Assembly: GCA_002494725.1 (NCBI GenBank)
Contig: DACG01000032.1
Coordinates: forward strand, 1-64,000
DNA: 64,000 nt
Direction of reading: 5' to 3'
From: Geoglobus sp. UBA235
GTDB taxonomy: Archaea > Halobacteriota > Archaeoglobi > Archaeoglobales > Archaeoglobaceae
The notes beneath the pieces are model-generated. The model ran no database searches. It was not told where the DNA came from and was given only the letters and a program-made list of their open reading frames with translations. The translations under genes were made by a program, and so were the position numbers. Shown here piece by piece: positions 49,637 through 57,085 of the stretch; the first letter of the stretch is position 1, and every line of letters begins with the position of its first letter.

Positions 49637-49668
49637 TTTTCAGTACCGGTATATTAAATTACTGAAAA
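49637..49668 (-). promoter_or_regulatory. inverted repeat around the promoter of the TumE-like pair
   Basis: TTTTCAGTA (49637-49645) and TACTGAAAA (49660-49668) are perfect nine-base complements. The spacer contains TATATTAAAT, a good TATA box for the leftward pair starting at 49579. It could be an operator, or alternatively a terminator of the upstream orphan antitoxin gene. Confidence 0.5.
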
Positions 49669-49704
49669 GGTTTAGAAAGAAATTCACCAAAACATTCATA
49701 TCGA

Positions 49705-49911
49705 TTACGGCTTTCTCCATGTTTTTACCTCGTGTCTCATCTTCTCAACATCCTCGAGCGTGATCTTTGATTCCAGCAGTCCACAAAATTCCTTCAGTAA
49801 GTCTTCAATATCATCTATCTTAATTTTCAATTTCGTTTTTTCGGGTAAATCGACCTTCTCAAGGGGTCTGAATACTCCGTGTTCGTATACTACTTCTATT
49901 GTTTTTGGCAC
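49705..49911 (-). CDS. orphan AF2212-like (DUF104) antitoxin
   Basis: A 68-residue protein: PKTIEVVYEHGVFRPLEKVD, LPEKTKLKIKIDDIEDLLKE, the DUF104 antitoxin pattern. Normally a PIN toxin gene follows at once, but here the next gene downstream is the TumA-like antitoxin with no PIN frame. The toxin has been lost. GTG 49911 follows GGTGGT; the upstream frame overlaps rmlD, whose stop is at 49913-49915. Confidence 0.85.
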   Translation of the reverse strand: MPKTIEVVYEHGVFRPLEKVDLPEKTKLKIKIDDIEDLLKEFCGLLESKITLEDVEKMRHEVKTWRKP

Positions 49912-49912
49912 A

Positions 49913-50788
49913 TTAACCACCAAATAATTCTTTCTTCAGCACCTTTAAAGCTTTTCTCAGATCAAAAGGTTTCTCTTTCAAATACTCCATAGCCTTCGAA
50001 ACGTCAAGCGAGGAATCCCTCGGTCTTTTTGCAATCCAGTTTATCTCATCCATTTTCGAGGGAATTATCAAGTTCTCGTCCAGACCGAAGACTTCCGCAA
50101 TCTCCTTAGCGAATTCAAACCTTGAAACCCTAGTTGCCCCGGCCAGATGAAAGATCCCTTTAAGCCTTCTCTCTGCACATTCCAGAATCATCTTCGCAAG
50201 GTTTGTATTGAGTGTGGGCGTGATGAACTGATCTGTGACAATTCTGACACTCTCTCCTTTCTCAAGCCTGTCAATCAGCCACAGCACGAAATTAACCTTG
50301 CCACTCGCAGGTTTCGCTCCGTATATAACACACGTCCTTGCGATGCAGAAGTCCTGACAGTGTTGCTCTCCAGCAAGCTTCGTGTAGCCGTAGTGGTTCA
50401 CGGGGTTTGTTTCATCCTCTTCCCTGTACATTCCTCTCACTCCATCGAAAACGTAGTCTGTCGAAACGTACACGAGAAAAGCATTCAGTTTTCTTGCAGC
50501 CTCCGCCACAGCTCTTGTCCCTTCCGCATTTATCCTGTAAGCAAGATCTTTCTCAACCTCACATCTGTCAACATCTGTTAAGGCCGCAGAATGTATAATT
50601 ACATCCGGCCTTACCTCACTGATGACTTTCGCAATACCATCAGCATCGGCCAGATCAAATTTAACTGCTTTGCCAAATTCCGGCTTGTGGTTGTGATATC
50701 CAGAATAAACATCATATCCTCTCTCAACCGCAAACTCCGCAACCTTACTTCCAAGCAGACCGCTGCCACCTGTAACAAATATCCTCAT
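49913..50788 (-). CDS. rmlD: dTDP-4-dehydrorhamnose reductase
   Basis: A 291-residue short-chain dehydrogenase: IFVTGGSGLLGSKVAEFAVE (NADPH site), VIIHSAALTDVDRCEVEKDL, VYVSTDYVFDGVRGMYREED and NHYGYTKLAGEQHCQDF with the catalytic Tyr-x3-Lys. It reduces dTDP-4-keto-rhamnose to dTDP-L-rhamnose. ATG 50788 follows GGGTGGT. It lies fifteen bases after rmlB on the same strand, so rmlA-rmlB-rmlD form an operon. Confidence 0.93.
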   Translation of the reverse strand: MRIFVTGGSGLLGSKVAEFAVERGYDVYSGYHNHKPEFGKAVKFDLADADGIAKVISEVRPDVIIHSAALTDVDRCEVEKDLAYRINAEGTRAVAEAARKLNAFLVYVSTDYVFDGVRGMYREEDETNPVNHYGYTKLAGEQHCQDFCIARTCVIYGAKPASGKVNFVLWLIDRLEKGESVRIVTDQFITPTLNTNLAKMILECAERRLKGIFHLAGATRVSRFEFAKEIAEVFGLDENLIIPSKMDEINWIAKRPRDSSLDVSKAMEYLKEKPFDLRKALKVLKKELFGG

Positions 50789-50803
50789 AGCTACCACCCG
50801 GCT

Positions 50804-51805
50804 CTACCAGCTGAGTTTCCATGGTGTGGCATGCAAAACCTTCTCATCAGCCAGAGGCTTCCACCACCACTCATTTTCAAGATACCATCTCACAGTTTTC
50901 TCAATTCCCTCTTTGAAGCTGTGTTCAGGTTTCCAGCCCAGCTCTTCCCTGATTTTTGATGAATCCAGGCTGTATCTTATGTCATGTCCCGGTCTGTCCT
51001 CAACGAACTCTATCAGCTCATCACTCTTGCCCATGATCTTGAAAATCTCAGTAACCACCTCCAGGTTTGTCTTCTCTTCCCCGCTTGAAATGTTGTATAT
51101 CTCCCCCTTCTCTCCTTCCCTCATCACAAGGTCGACAGCCCTGCAGTGATCCAGAACGTATATCCAGTCTCTGACATTCTGGCCTGTTCCATAAATGGGC
51201 ACCTTCAGATTCATTGACGCCCTGATGATTGTTTTGGGAATGAGTTTTTCAGGAAACTGATAAGGACCGTAGTTGTTCGTGCATCTCGTGATTACTGCAT
51301 CAATACCATACGTTCTGGCATAGGCCAGAACAAACATGTCCGCTGCGGCTTTGCTTGCCGAGTATGGAGAGGAGGGTTTCAGTCTATCCTCTTCCCTGAA
51401 AGAGCCTTTCAGAATGTCCCCGTAAACCTCATCCGTCCCTATCTGAACAAGCCTTGCATCTGGATTGTGCTTCCTCAAAGCCTCGAGTATTGTAAACACC
51501 CCAACAACATTGCTCTGCAGGAAAGGGTATGGGCTTGAGATGCTCCTGTCCACATGGCTTTCTGCTGCAAAATTCACAACAGCATCTACATCTTTCACAA
51601 GCTCCGAAATCAGCCTATAATCAGATATATCACCCTTAACAAAAGAATACCTGCCGTCATCTTCAATATCCTTCAGATTGCTAAAATTTGAACCGTATTT
51701 CAGGGCATCAACATTGATAATCTCAACATCAGAATACTCCTGCAGGATATACCGGACGAAATTGCTCCCTATGAATCCAAGACCACCAGTGACCAGCACC
51801 CTCAT
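50804..51805 (-). CDS. rmlB: dTDP-glucose 4,6-dehydratase
   Basis: A 333-residue NAD-dependent enzyme: VLVTGGLGFIGSNFVRYILQ, VVNFAAESHVDRSISSPYPF, IGTDEVYGDILKGSF, SPYSASKAAADMFVLAYART (catalytic Tyr-x3-Lys) and RCTNNYGPYQFPEKLIPKT. It converts dTDP-glucose to dTDP-4-keto-6-deoxyglucose. ATG 51805 follows GTGATT closely. Its upstream frame overlaps the end of rmlA by four bases. Confidence 0.95.
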   Translation of the reverse strand: MRVLVTGGLGFIGSNFVRYILQEYSDVEIINVDALKYGSNFSNLKDIEDDGRYSFVKGDISDYRLISELVKDVDAVVNFAAESHVDRSISSPYPFLQSNVVGVFTILEALRKHNPDARLVQIGTDEVYGDILKGSFREEDRLKPSSPYSASKAAADMFVLAYARTYGIDAVITRCTNNYGPYQFPEKLIPKTIIRASMNLKVPIYGTGQNVRDWIYVLDHCRAVDLVMREGEKGEIYNISSGEEKTNLEVVTEIFKIMGKSDELIEFVEDRPGHDIRYSLDSSKIREELGWKPEHSFKEGIEKTVRWYLENEWWWKPLADEKVLHATPWKLSW

Positions 51806-51810
51806 GGCAA

Positions 51811-52866
51811 TCACAGCACTATGTTTGAGTTATCCCCAACCACAAATCTGTATCCCTTTGGTTTCGAGTTACTCTCCCTGATCCTGACGTTCCTCCCGAT
51901 GAGGCTCTCAACTATTCTTCCTGCTTGCACAATTTCACTCCCATCCAGTATGACACTATCGTCTATTTCAGTCCCCTCAATCACGCAGTTATCTCCAACA
52001 GACGTGTATGGGCCGATATAAGAGTTTACAATTCTGCAGTTCTTACCTATGATGCAGGGTCCCTTAATCACAGAATCCCTAACAACTGTTCCAGCTTCGA
52101 CGACCACTCTGCCCATAATCTTCGAGTTCTCAACCCTGCCATCCATTCTGGGATGTATTTCCTCCAGAACCAGCCTGTTCGCTTCGAGAATATCCTCTGG
52201 CTTACCGGTATCCTTCCACCATCCCTCAACAATCGATGCCTCCACCCTGTATCCGTTGTCGATCAGCCACTGGATCGCATCTGTAATTTCAAGCTCATTA
52301 CGCCAGGATGGTTTAATATTCTTGCATGCCTCGATTATTACTGGCTTGAAGAAGTAGATCCCGGCCAGAGCGTAATTGGATGGGGGAACTTTTGGCTTCT
52401 CCACCAGTCTCTTAACCTTCCCCCATTCATCCAGCTCAGCAACACCGAAACGCTGGGGTTCATCAACCTCTGTGAGAAGTATTAAAGAATCGGGATTTAA
52501 GCTCCTGAATTTATCGGCATGCTGGACTATACCATCTCTGAGGATATTATCGCCGAGATACATCACAAAGCTATCGTCCCCAAGAAATTCCTCAGCAACT
52601 AGAATTGCATGGGCCAGACCGAGAGGGTCACCCTGATAGATGAATTCGATATCAGCGTCCCACTCAACAGAATTAACGGTCTCAATAACCTGATCCTTGT
52701 TGGGGCCAAGAATGATTCCAATCTCTTTTATCCCCGCCTCAATTACATCTTCAATGGCGTAAAACAAAACGGGTTTGTTCGCAACCGGAATAAGCTGTTT
52801 CTGCTGGGAATATGTTAAGGGACGCAATCTTGTGCCATGACCACCAGATAATATCAGAGCTTTCAT
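51811..52866 (-). CDS. rmlA: glucose-1-phosphate thymidylyltransferase (long form)
   Basis: A 351-residue enzyme: KALILSGGHGTRLRPLTYSQ, KQLIPVANKPVLFYAIEDV, IILGPNKDQVIETVN and VMYLGDNILRDGI. The C-terminal third is a left-handed beta helix of hexapeptide repeats (IVNSYIGPYTSVGDNCVIEG), the long archaeal/actinobacterial type that lacks acetyltransferase activity. It makes dTDP-glucose, the first step to dTDP-rhamnose. ATG 52866 follows GAGGTGAGA. First gene of the rmlA-B-D operon. Confidence 0.94.
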   Translation of the reverse strand: MKALILSGGHGTRLRPLTYSQQKQLIPVANKPVLFYAIEDVIEAGIKEIGIILGPNKDQVIETVNSVEWDADIEFIYQGDPLGLAHAILVAEEFLGDDSFVMYLGDNILRDGIVQHADKFRSLNPDSLILLTEVDEPQRFGVAELDEWGKVKRLVEKPKVPPSNYALAGIYFFKPVIIEACKNIKPSWRNELEITDAIQWLIDNGYRVEASIVEGWWKDTGKPEDILEANRLVLEEIHPRMDGRVENSKIMGRVVVEAGTVVRDSVIKGPCIIGKNCRIVNSYIGPYTSVGDNCVIEGTEIDDSVILDGSEIVQAGRIVESLIGRNVRIRESNSKPKGYRFVVGDNSNIVL

Positions 52867-52952
52867 CGTCTCACCTCGATCCATAATTTATATTAGGGTT
52901 TATTGGTTCTAAATTTTAAAATAGATTTCTATAAAACTTTCGGTTATTAAGA

Positions 52953-54146
52953 TTAGCTTTGCAGCAACCATCCAACTCCAACCCCAACCAGTCCCATTTT
53001 CTGCATTAACAGGTAACTCACCGCTATCGTAACAACAGCGATCCCGCCGTAAATCCCTACAACAGGCTTAATCCTCTTCTTCACCCTCATAACAGATGCA
53101 TACAGTGCGTTGATTGCAAAGGGGGCACTCCCTAAAACCAGAATGGACAGCACTTCAAAGGAGTTTATCGCATACTCCTCGCCAAATATCCTGAGCAGGT
53201 GATTTCCAAATAATAGTATTCCAGCTATTGCAATTCCGAGCAGGATGAATATGAACTTAAAAGCCCTCTTAACATTCCTTCCAAACTCCTCATTATTGTA
53301 AGAGCCTTCAGCAAGCAAGGATATTGAGGTAAATCTCGGAACTGCCAGCAGAAGCACCGAAATCTGCCAGGCTATGTAGAAGTAGGCGCTGGCTTTTGCA
53401 CCCAGCACATTTATAACCATGATCGGAAGAACGAATGTTGGAAGCATTTCGAAGATCCTCGCTAAATAGTTTCCAAAGGAGAAGTGGAGTATGTCGTTCA
53501 GAACCTCTCTCCTCACAGCAGGAACTGGTTTGTAGTTTATAATTCTTGATGTGAGAAATATTCCGACGATAAAGGCTAAGAGAGGAGTCAAACCGAAGGA
53601 AGCGTAGATTCCAGCAGCTCCGAAAGCAGTTAGGAACGGCACAACTCCGATTCTTGCAACTGTTACGAGAGTCTGAACGAATGAGTATTCCGTCTTTCTG
53701 AATCCGGCAAAAATTCCTTCCCTCTGCAATCCCGTCAGAGGCATTAAAGCCGTGTAGATTATAAAAAGCATGAGCAGTATTTTATTCTCTTTTAAAATTG
53801 CAAGTGAAGGACTGAAAATCCCGACGCCAGCAACAAAAATAATTGCAAGTGATATCGAGATTATAAACGAAATTGTCATGCAGGTATTTATCAGTTCCGC
53901 TTTATTTCTTCTCTCCGGCAGGAATCTAACCAGAGAGACGTCGAAGCCTAAAAGGGAGAGCATACCAATCAAGCCCATCGCCGAGATGATGGCCGACGCT
54001 AACCCAACCTCCTCGGCAGGATAAAACCTTGCAGTAATAAGCCAGAAGAAGAAGCCTGAACCGGCTGATGTTACCGAGGATAGCATCAGAAATATCGAAT
54101 TCTTGTAAAGTGGATCTTTAAGCTTCTGAGCCAACCCCAGCATCAC
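52953..54146 (-). CDS. oligosaccharide flippase B (Wzx/MOP family)
   Basis: The 397-residue protein has about twelve membrane helices: FLMLSSVTSAGSGFFFWLIT, EEVGLASAIISAMGLIGMLS, and VSLVRFLPERRNKAELINTC are typical flippase features. It is shorter than flippase A and ends LVGVGVGWLLQS, where others run on for 20-40 residues, so the C-terminus may be clipped. Parts of both its ends are found again at 55133-55200 and 58436-58650. A second flippase would serve another lipid-linked glycan, perhaps the rhamnose-containing one. Confidence 0.88.
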   Translation of the reverse strand: MMLGLAQKLKDPLYKNSIFLMLSSVTSAGSGFFFWLITARFYPAEEVGLASAIISAMGLIGMLSLLGFDVSLVRFLPERRNKAELINTCMTISFIISISLAIIFVAGVGIFSPSLAILKENKILLMLFIIYTALMPLTGLQREGIFAGFRKTEYSFVQTLVTVARIGVVPFLTAFGAAGIYASFGLTPLLAFIVGIFLTSRIINYKPVPAVRREVLNDILHFSFGNYLARIFEMLPTFVLPIMVINVLGAKASAYFYIAWQISVLLLAVPRFTSISLLAEGSYNNEEFGRNVKRAFKFIFILLGIAIAGILLFGNHLLRIFGEEYAINSFEVLSILVLGSAPFAINALYASVMRVKKRIKPVVGIYGGIAVVTIAVSYLLMQKMGLVGVGVGWLLQS

Positions 54147-54184
54147 CGCAGAATTTGATGGATGTTTAATAAAAGTGTCGTATC

Positions 54185-54340
54185 TTATCCAAACATGGCT
54201 GAAATGGAACTCTCATCTTTTCAGTATTCCAATTTTTTAGCATTTTCCAAACCTGCTTCAACTCTCTCCTCGACGCTCGTCTTATCCATATCCAAAATCA
54301 ATTCAGGATTTTCTGGCTCTTTATATCATCTAAAAACGGA
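54185..54340. repeat. direct repeat copy 1 (APS kinase 3' end and flanking DNA)
   Basis: About 155 bases here resemble 56063-56218 in the same orientation, from CCAAACATGGCTGA (54188) through CAGGATTTTC to CATCTAAA. The coding content is a cysC tail on the minus strand. Confidence 0.65.
54221..54326 (-). pseudogene. APS kinase (CysC) C-terminal remnant 1
   Basis: On the minus strand YKEPENPELILDMDKTSVEE then RVEAGLENAKKLEY and TGA. YEEP-ENPEL-DTD-SVEE is the well-known end of adenylylsulfate kinase. A stop lies just before it, so only the tail remains. It sits directly upstream of flippase B. Confidence 0.65.
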
Positions 54341-54359
54341 AAAACCAAAGTCTTTAATT

Positions 54360-54605
54360 ATGAGTGTTGGAAAGAAGATATTGGAAGAGTCTGAAATGGA
54401 AGAGGTTGTAATCAGGGTGAAGATTCCAGACGAATTTGAGCGCCTCAGAGTTAAAATTGAAGAAATAATCTACAGGGAAGTTGAAGGAATTATCAAACGG
54501 CTTGAAGACCTTAGAAAAACCAAAGGTTGCCTCAAGACAGATAAAACTTGGGAGGAGCTTGAGGCTGAGATGTATGACGGACTTTACGAAGATTTTTGTC
54601 GATAG
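54360..54605 (+). CDS. VapB-type antitoxin (toxin broken)
   Basis: An 81-residue acidic helical protein (EVVIRVKIPDEFERLRVKIE, YREVEGIIKRLEDLRKTKG, KTWEELEAEMYDGLYEDF). The pattern of a beta strand followed by long helices is typical of archaeal VapB with PIN partners. Its 3' end overlaps a broken PIN gene (54574). TATA-like CTTTATATC lies about 35-40 bases upstream. Confidence 0.7.
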   Translation: MSVGKKILEESEMEEVVIRVKIPDEFERLRVKIEEIIYREVEGIIKRLEDLRKTKGCLKTDKTWEELEAEMYDGLYEDFCR

Positions 54606-54918
54606 CAGTGTTTTCATAGAATATCTTAAGGGAAAACCTGAAGCTGTTGAACTGGCTGAGTAATCTTTTCAGCAGACCAGACTTCAAGCTTTTTGTAAAC
54701 GATGTAGTTTACTCTCCGAAATTGCTTACATCTTCATCAGAACAAAGGCAAGAAAGAGTCATCTCAGTCTTAAAAAGGATAAATCTCTCGTGATTGAATC
54801 TTGGCAAGATCTTCCTAAAGTCAATTTTCCGTCTTTTCGAAATGACGAGTTTCTTGAAGTTACTAAAGACTTCATAACTTGCAAACATACTTATTTGTTC
54901 TCTCTCTGTTTTTCTTAG
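54574..54918 (+). pseudogene. PIN-domain toxin (VapC), frameshifted
   Basis: ATG 54574 begins TKIFVDSSVFIEYLKGKPEA, a clear PIN start, then stops at 54661. In the next frame NLFSRPDFKLFVNDVVYS continues it, and in a third frame SEIAYIFIRTKARKSHLSLK with NDEFLEVTKDFITCK follows to TAG 54916. At least two frameshifts (near 54655-54665 and 54712-54716) inactivate the toxin, while the antitoxin remains open. Confidence 0.75.
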
Positions 54919-55132
54919 CTTTAACTGGTTTGACATCGTAAGACGACTTTGAAAATGGTGTTTTCTTCGAGAGCTTTAAGGAACTCTGCAAGCTTTTTTC
55001 TTCAGCAGGATTTTATAATCTTCTTCGATTTTTGGTAACATCTTTGCTGATTATAACCAATCTGCTCCACAATCAAAAATCTGAAAACCTTTAATTTCTC
55101 CATGAGCCTACAAAAACCTCACTAACGATAAT

Positions 55133-55200
55133 CAAATTAGCAACAACCTACCAATCCCGACACCTGCCATCCGTATTAACAGATAACTCACAGCCATATC
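55133..55200 (-). pseudogene. flippase B C-terminal remnant
   Basis: The plus-strand sequence from AGCAACAACCTACCAATCCC to GATAACTCACAGCC follows the last 20 or so codons of flippase B (52953-53020) with many changes. It lies alone between the broken vapC and a PIN toxin. The remaining DNA from 54919 to 55243 holds nothing else I recognise. Confidence 0.5.
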
Positions 55201-55243
55201 ACCATACTTCCGCAAATACAAACGATGGGAATCTACTTTCCGG

Positions 55244-55696
55244 TCAGAGCTCTCCAGCTTCTTTCAAAATCTGCTCCATAACATCATTACTCAATCTGAA
55301 CCCCTTCTTCGTAAGATTGTCAACTACCGGCTTGATTTCCTTGTAATAACCTTTTTTCTTCCCCAAAAGAATTAACCCAGCAGTTCCAATCACATTCAAC
55401 CCAAGATATGAAGCGGTGTTTCTTGCGGTTTTGTCATCAATAATCACCAGTTCGGCATTTAACTCAACTGCCAGAGCTATTGCTTCGGATTCCCCTTTGT
55501 GAAGCTTCTCTCGCAGTAAGCTTACTACAACCTGATTCTGCACGTCTTTGACCTCTATCCATTCAGGAAGTTGCTCTCCAAATTCTTCAGCAACACCCCT
55601 TGGTATTGCAATCCTTCCAAACAGAAATCTTAGAAGATCTAGCTCTCCTGTATTGGACAGGACAATCAGAGGACTTGTATTTGAGACAACCACCAC
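55244..55696 (-). CDS. PIN-like toxin of the DUF3368 family
   Basis: The 150-residue protein reads VVVSNTSPLIVLSNTGELDL (Asn replacing the usual first Asp), IPRGVAEEFGE, LHKGESEAIALAVELNAELV with Glu, and IIDDKTARNTASYLGLNVIG, the DUF3368 signature. It partners with the UPF0175 protein whose gene overlaps by one base. Predicted RNase toxin. Confidence 0.9.
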   Translation of the reverse strand: MVVVSNTSPLIVLSNTGELDLLRFLFGRIAIPRGVAEEFGEQLPEWIEVKDVQNQVVVSLLREKLHKGESEAIALAVELNAELVIIDDKTARNTASYLGLNVIGTAGLILLGKKKGYYKEIKPVVDNLTKKGFRLSNDVMEQILKEAGEL

Positions 55697-55956
55697 TACA
55701 ATCCCTCAATCATCTCTGTATCCTTTTTAAACTCCTCTAAGTCATAATTTATCTGTATGTCTCTTTTTCTTAGCTCATACAGAAATTCTCTGATGCTCAG
55801 CCCAGCAATCTCTGCAGCCTTTCCCAGACTTACCTTACCCTCACGATAAAGCTCCATAGCTGTGAGAAGTCTCACCTCCCTATTGAAATTCTTTCTTCCG
55901 ATGACTTTCACTGCATCGGATGGAAACTCAACCCTCACAAAACCTCCTTCACCCAT
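55696..55956 (-). CDS. UPF0175-family antitoxin
   Basis: An 86-residue protein with RVEFPSDAVKVIGRKNFNRE, AMELYREGKVSLGKAAEIAG and LSIREFLYELRKRDIQINYD, a helix-turn-helix-like UPF0175 domain. It is the standard partner of DUF3368 toxins. ATG 55956 was used; a GTG at 55965 is in frame and another lies after GGAGG at 55938. TATA-like CTTTAAAG sits at about 55991. Confidence 0.85.
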   Translation of the reverse strand: MGEGGFVRVEFPSDAVKVIGRKNFNREVRLLTAMELYREGKVSLGKAAEIAGLSIREFLYELRKRDIQINYDLEEFKKDTEMIEGL

Positions 55957-56062
55957 ATCGGACACCTAACTTACAGTGGTCATCGGAAGGCTTTAAAGGT
56001 TTTGTCTTTCGGTTTGGTATCAGGATCAACCTGAACGTAGCTTTCGGATCCTGTCCTATCTC

Positions 56063-56218
56063 ATCCAAACATGGCTGAGCTGGAATATAACTCTAGTCTT
56101 CCAAGTATCCCAACTCTTTAGCTTTTCTCATAACAGCTTCTGCTTCTTTCTCAACGCTCATTTTATCAGTATCCAAAGTTAGTTCAGGATTTCCTAGCTC
56201 TTCATAAACTCATCTAAA
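56063..56218. repeat. direct repeat copy 2 (APS kinase 3' end and flanking DNA)
   Basis: Resembles 54185-54340 in the same orientation. It begins CTCATCCAAACATGGCTGAG and ends CTCATCTAAA, with scattered substitutions. Confidence 0.65.
56093..56212 (-). pseudogene. APS kinase (CysC) C-terminal remnant 2
   Basis: The minus strand reads VYEELGNPELTLDTDKMSVE then KEAEAVMRKAKELGYLED and TAG. This is the end of an adenylylsulfate kinase, better kept than the copy at 54221. A stop precedes VYEEL. DNA from 55966 to 56411 otherwise holds no gene. Confidence 0.7.
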
Positions 56219-56411
56219 CCAGCTAATCTCTTAGCATTTAAAAGAAGATTGACAGACTTGGACGAGTTCTTAGATACACTCAGCGAAATAATAAGATAGG
56301 GCTTCAGATTGAGGGAAGAAGTTGTTGCTTAAGCCACCTTGAGGAGAGAACGGCAAAGGGAGTTTAAAATCGAAGCAAACCTTTTAATCTCTCGGGTATT
56401 ATACTGAAATT

Positions 56412-56612
56412 ATGAGATTAAACGTTATAGTATGGAAGGAGGAGGATATGTTTATCGCAAGAGAGGCCTTTACGGGAGTGACTACACAAGGGCAAACCAT
56501 AGAAGAGGTGCTAAAAAACATAAAGGAAGCAGTCGAACTGTACTTGGGAGAACTTCCTGAAATAAAAGAAGAACTGGAGAAGAGAGAAGTAATCGGTGTT
56601 ATGAATGTCTAA
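56412..56612 (+). CDS. HicB-like antitoxin
   Basis: The 66-residue protein is a single HicB domain: RLNVIVWKEEDMFIAREAFT, GVTTQGQTIEEVLKNIKEAV and ELYLGELPEI. It lacks the extra DNA-binding domain of longer HicB. The hicA gene overlaps its last codons (ATGAATGTCTAA at 56601-56612). Confidence 0.88.
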   Translation: MRLNVIVWKEEDMFIAREAFTGVTTQGQTIEEVLKNIKEAVELYLGELPEIKEELEKREVIGVMNV

Positions 56613-56795
56613 ACTTCCAAGGCTTTCTGGAGATGAGGTAATTAAGATTCTCGTAAAGAAGTTCGGTTTCGAGAATCCGGAAGAAAGGTCGTAACGGTAG
56701 TTCCTCTCCATCCAGAGCTAAAGCCGGGAACTCTTCTCGGAATACTGAAACTTGCCGAAATAAGCAAGGATGAATTCTTAAAAGCTCTAAAATAG
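56605..56795 (+). pseudogene. HicA toxin with internal deletion
   Basis: ATG 56605 reads SKLPRLSGDEVIKILVKKFG then FENPEERS and TAA. In the next frame SGRKVVTVVPLHPELKPGTL then LGILKLAEISKDEFLKALK follows to TAG 56795. Compared with normal HicA, about a dozen codons are missing between KKFGFE and the PSGRK strand, including the GSH motif with the catalytic His. The toxin cannot work. Confidence 0.8.
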
Positions 56796-57085
56796 CCTGT
56801 TAGAATTTAATGAAATTTTTCCTAATCTTTAACTGAAAATGAAAAACTTATAAAAAGATTTCTTTTCATCTTTTTATTAATCATTCAAGTATCCCAACAC
56901 CTATCGGCTTCAGGTCCAGTATTAAATAATATGAAGTCTAAAAATTTTACGATATCTTAGTTAGTGTTAGGTTGCAATAATTAACAGTATTTAACGTTAT
57001 GAGAACGTTACGTAGCAGTAAGTAACGGGAAAAGGATGATTCCAGTTGAAAGCAGTAACACAGCCCCGGAAAAGACCTTCTGAAG

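Noticed and set aside
51821..52818. Plus-strand frames up to 186 codons over rmlA
   Set aside because: Complete overlap with a well-supported rmlA gene in the opposite strand; composition is that of antisense DNA.
54709..54936. A 75-codon minus-strand frame
   Set aside because: It is antisense to the readable PIN-domain pseudogene on the plus strand.
56880..56930. A short stretch (CAAGTATCCCAACACCTATC) resembling the flippase or cysC remnants
   Set aside because: Too short and too diverged to assign by eye.
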